This document shows, one piece after another, positions 61,993 through 64,000 of a stretch of DNA of 64,000 nucleotides; positions within the stretch are counted from its first letter, which is position 1, and each line of letters opens with the position of its first letter. A program made the translations under genes and the position numbers. This DNA comes from Eubacterium sp. (GTDB lineage Bacteria > Bacillota > Clostridia > Lachnospirales > Lachnospiraceae): the NCBI GenBank assembly GCA_024698585.1, contig JAILRB010000028.1, positions 36,709-100,708 on the forward strand, in the 5' to 3' direction. The notes beneath the pieces are model-generated. The model was not told where the DNA came from. It saw only the letters and a list, made by a program, of their open reading frames with translations, and did no database searches.

Positions 61993-63645
61993 ATGAAAAC
62001 ATTAAAAAAATTAGTAACAGGAGCAGTCGTTGCACTTGGACTTACAATGGCTGTTGGAATCGCTACTGAATATAAAGCACAAGCTAAGATTAAAGTATAT
62101 GGACCTCAGATTGTAGAAGATGAAGTTGAACTTTATCCGAAAACATCTGCGGATATTAGACTTACTACCGCATATGTTTCAAAAAATAATAAACAATATG
62201 TAAATAATAAAAAAGTAAAAGCACAGTGGAGAATATCCAATATCAAAGTATCCAACAAGAGCATTGCAAAAGCAAAAGCCATCAAAAGTTATCGCCCGAA
62301 ATGGAGTACTAAGTATGATACAGGAATTGGAACTCCGACTGTATGGGGAAAAAGACACTACGGGCTTAAAAATTATGTAAGAATTATCGGAAAAAATGTT
62401 AAAACAGAAAAGAAGTGCAAGGTTACAATTACATATAAGACAAGAGTCTTTGGTAAAACATTTAAGAAAAAGAGAACAGTAACGGTTATTGTAAAGCCAA
62501 AAGGTACTGTGGAAGAAAAAGCATATAAGCAGAGAAAATACTTATACGACAAAAATAGAGCTGATTATAACCTGAAAATAGGTGACAAGGTTAATGTTAC
62601 GAGCTATGAAGGATATATTGGCGTAGACAATTTTAGTTCATCTAACGAATGTGTTCAGATTGATAAAAAAGGCAATATGACTGCTATATCCGGAGGAAAC
62701 TGTACTATTACAGCGATGTGGGATGATGGAACAACAGATAAAAAGAGCGTTCATATTGATAAGGACAATGTTAAAGGAGAAAAAATTAGCGGCCTATTAG
62801 TCAAACGGTCTAAAAAATCTGCGTTAATTCAGTTTGATAAAGTTGAAGGAGCAAAAGAATATAAAATCTATTGCAAAACTGAACCAGGGGCATACTATCT
62901 GTTAGGAACCGTTTATGAAAAAGATTATTGGAACAACCAGACCAATTTAAGACAGTTTGTATATTGTAAATATACAGAAAAGAACGGAGATATGGTATAT
63001 GATGGTCCATCTCCAAAAGCCGTAAAGAAAATGACTGCAAACGAAAGAAAAAAATACCTAATGACATATGGATGTAAGACAAAGTATAGTCCTAAGTCAA
63101 CTTATACGATTAAAGTGGTTGCAACAGATGGAGTAAATACAACTCCGGAAGCATCTGTAACCTCTAAAGGAAAAACTTTTAAGAAAAAAGAATTATACCC
63201 ACATTACGAATATATGGCAGAACAGAATGAAATTATTAAAAAGCAGGCTGAACTGAAAGGCAAAAAGCCATATGCTATGACTATTTGGGATGTAGACTAT
63301 GAAAGAGGCATGAAACTCCATACAGGAAGAATATCTAAGATTCAAGCTCATATCCTTGATGAGAAAGAAGAAAATCAAGGGTTATTTGTAGAACATAAGC
63401 TATCTGGAGGAGAAGAAAATCTCGGGTTTATTGAAGGGGTGTCAGCAACAACTTTTTTTGTTCATGAAAAGCATGGTTATTCTATGGAAGCATTAAGCGA
63501 TATTTCAGGAAGAGAATATATTAATCATATGTATGAGGGCATTTGTGCGTATACAGGTGAAGGAATTACCCTTGTTAATTTAGAAGATGCTGTTCGGGGG
63601 ATAGGATATAGACATGTAGCAATCAATAAAAATCAGTGGAAGTAA
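61993..63645 (+). CDS. Secreted Lys-rich Ig-like/FN3 protein of unknown function
   Basis: A 550-residue protein with a signal peptide (KKLVTGAVVALGLTMAVGIA, cleavage near 30). Residues about 35-180 form a Lys-rich beta domain. About 190-255 is a Big_2-like bacterial Ig fragment (SSSNECVQIDKKGNMTAISGGNCTITAMWDDG). About 260-400 is an FN3-like segment (GLLVKRSKKSALIQFDKVEGAKEYKIYCKTEPGAYYLL). The C-terminal 150 residues (about 400-550) are not recognised and contain no known catalytic motif. The net charge is strongly basic, suggesting wall-polymer binding. AAGGAGG precedes the ATG. It has its own transcription unit next to the toxin locus. Confidence 0.75.
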   Translation: MKTLKKLVTGAVVALGLTMAVGIATEYKAQAKIKVYGPQIVEDEVELYPKTSADIRLTTAYVSKNNKQYVNNKKVKAQWRISNIKVSNKSIAKAKAIKSYRPKWSTKYDTGIGTPTVWGKRHYGLKNYVRIIGKNVKTEKKCKVTITYKTRVFGKTFKKKRTVTVIVKPKGTVEEKAYKQRKYLYDKNRADYNLKIGDKVNVTSYEGYIGVDNFSSSNECVQIDKKGNMTAISGGNCTITAMWDDGTTDKKSVHIDKDNVKGEKISGLLVKRSKKSALIQFDKVEGAKEYKIYCKTEPGAYYLLGTVYEKDYWNNQTNLRQFVYCKYTEKNGDMVYDGPSPKAVKKMTANERKKYLMTYGCKTKYSPKSTYTIKVVATDGVNTTPEASVTSKGKTFKKKELYPHYEYMAEQNEIIKKQAELKGKKPYAMTIWDVDYERGMKLHTGRISKIQAHILDEKEENQGLFVEHKLSGGEENLGFIEGVSATTFFVHEKHGYSMEALSDISGREYINHMYEGICAYTGEGITLVNLEDAVRGIGYRHVAINKNQWK

Positions 63646-63835
63646 TCGTATACAGATATTCTCCTCGTTTCCAAAGAAAATGAAACCTTTAAGAAAAATT
63701 CAGTGAACTATCACTGAACGAGGAAATAAAAATGAAAAAAATAATAATCTCAAATGATATTTTATGATATAATTTGTATAGGGGAGCTTTTAACAACTAC
63801 AAAATGAAAGGTTTTTGAAATAAAAATATGTTAGA
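63646..63835. other. AT-rich intergenic stretch
   Basis: No gene seen. It contains a hairpin with outer arms CCTCGTT/AACGAGG and inner stem TTCAGTG (63700-63706)/CACTGAA (63713-63719), possibly ending the upstream transcript, and a lone TATAAT (63768-63773). Confidence 0.5.
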
Positions 63836-64000
63836 GAATGATAGAAAAATGATTAGTAAATTATAGATATACACTTAAAGTATATGATTAAAATCTCAAA
63901 CTAAAGGCAACAATTACGATACTGTTTGCAATTAGTTTGAGATTTTAATCATATACTTTAAGTGTATATCTATAATTTACTAATCATTTTTCTATCATTC
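63836..64000. repeat. Perfect 69-bp-arm palindrome at the window end
   Basis: Bases 63836-63904 are an exact reverse complement of 63932-64000, with a 27-bp spacer. The right arm reaches the last base of the window, so the repeat may continue. No mismatch is found between the arms and there is no gene inside. Confidence 0.95.

Noticed and set aside
63829..63867. A 12-codon frame beside the terminal palindrome
   Set aside because: Too short, in AT-rich DNA, without a ribosome binding site or recognisable sequence.

Overview
The window looks like the chromosome of a low-GC, spore-forming anaerobe of the Clostridia, most likely a Lachnospiraceae-type gut Firmicute. The evidence is a GerA/SpoVAF-family spore gene, DUF4317, a NadD-YqeK fusion, the ruvAB, polA-coaE, his and rplU-prp-rpmA-obgE blocks in Clostridia style, a MarR-linked heterodimeric ABC exporter, Thr/Glu-linked modular amylase architecture, and sigma-A type promoters (TTGACA, 17 bp, TATAAT-like). 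Most of it is housekeeping DNA. The species is not resolved.

Layout. 1-4200: the tail of a ferredoxin-type gene, a spore germination-family gene, and a large secreted alpha-amylase on the minus strand. 4.4-18.7 kb: ruvAB, an abundant-looking secreted FN3 protein, zapA, a U32 peptidase, a SEDS/class B PBP pair, a Nudix hydrolase, queH, a zinc-ribbon membrane protein, tRNA-Leu(CAA), and the csoR-copA copper module. 18.7-29.3 kb: polA-coaE, marR with an asymmetric ABC exporter pair, ridA, a cupin, two pseudouridine synthases and recU. 29.3-34.6 kb: hisZ-hisG-hisD-hisB and an unusual hisIE carrying an N-terminal HisF-like barrel. 34.6-39.7 kb: a PHP phosphoesterase, a HAD phosphatase, and the radical SAM/DUF2344/RNase G trio. 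39.7-46.5 kb: a lipoprotein solute-binding protein with a YesM/YesN-type two-component pair but no permease, DUF218 and DUF4317; this block separates rng from the rplU operon. 46.5-51.0 kb: rplU-prp-rpmA-obgE-yhbY-nadD/yqeK-rsfS, with a hairpin and 44-bp repeat cluster after obgE. 51.0-53.7 kb: an intracellular GH13 enzyme and a His-rich COG0523 GTPase. 53.9-58.4 kb: a 1493-residue secreted CBM2-like/TSP3/vWA-like/lipase protein. 58.4-61.4 kb: lexA divergent from a LysM yneA-like gene with three SOS boxes, then xer-like and ttcA on the minus strand. 61.4-64.0 kb: a compact type I toxin-antitoxin locus, a secreted Lys-rich protein, and a perfect 69-bp-arm palindrome ending exactly at the window edge.

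How the genes work together. Several small circuits can be read directly. CsoR sits on a palindrome inside the promoter of its own csoR-copA operon. MarR has an inverted repeat over its -10 ahead of the drug exporter. LexA controls itself and a division inhibitor. Prp lies between L21 and an L27 that carries the N-terminal extension Prp removes. HisZ pairs with short HisG.

Most unusual items: the HisF-like domain fused to HisIE, the CBM/TSP3/vWA/lipase giant, the permease-less sensor module inside a conserved operon, the short type I toxin with an antisense promoter, the obgE-derived repeat cluster, and the terminal palindrome, which may be an assembly artefact.
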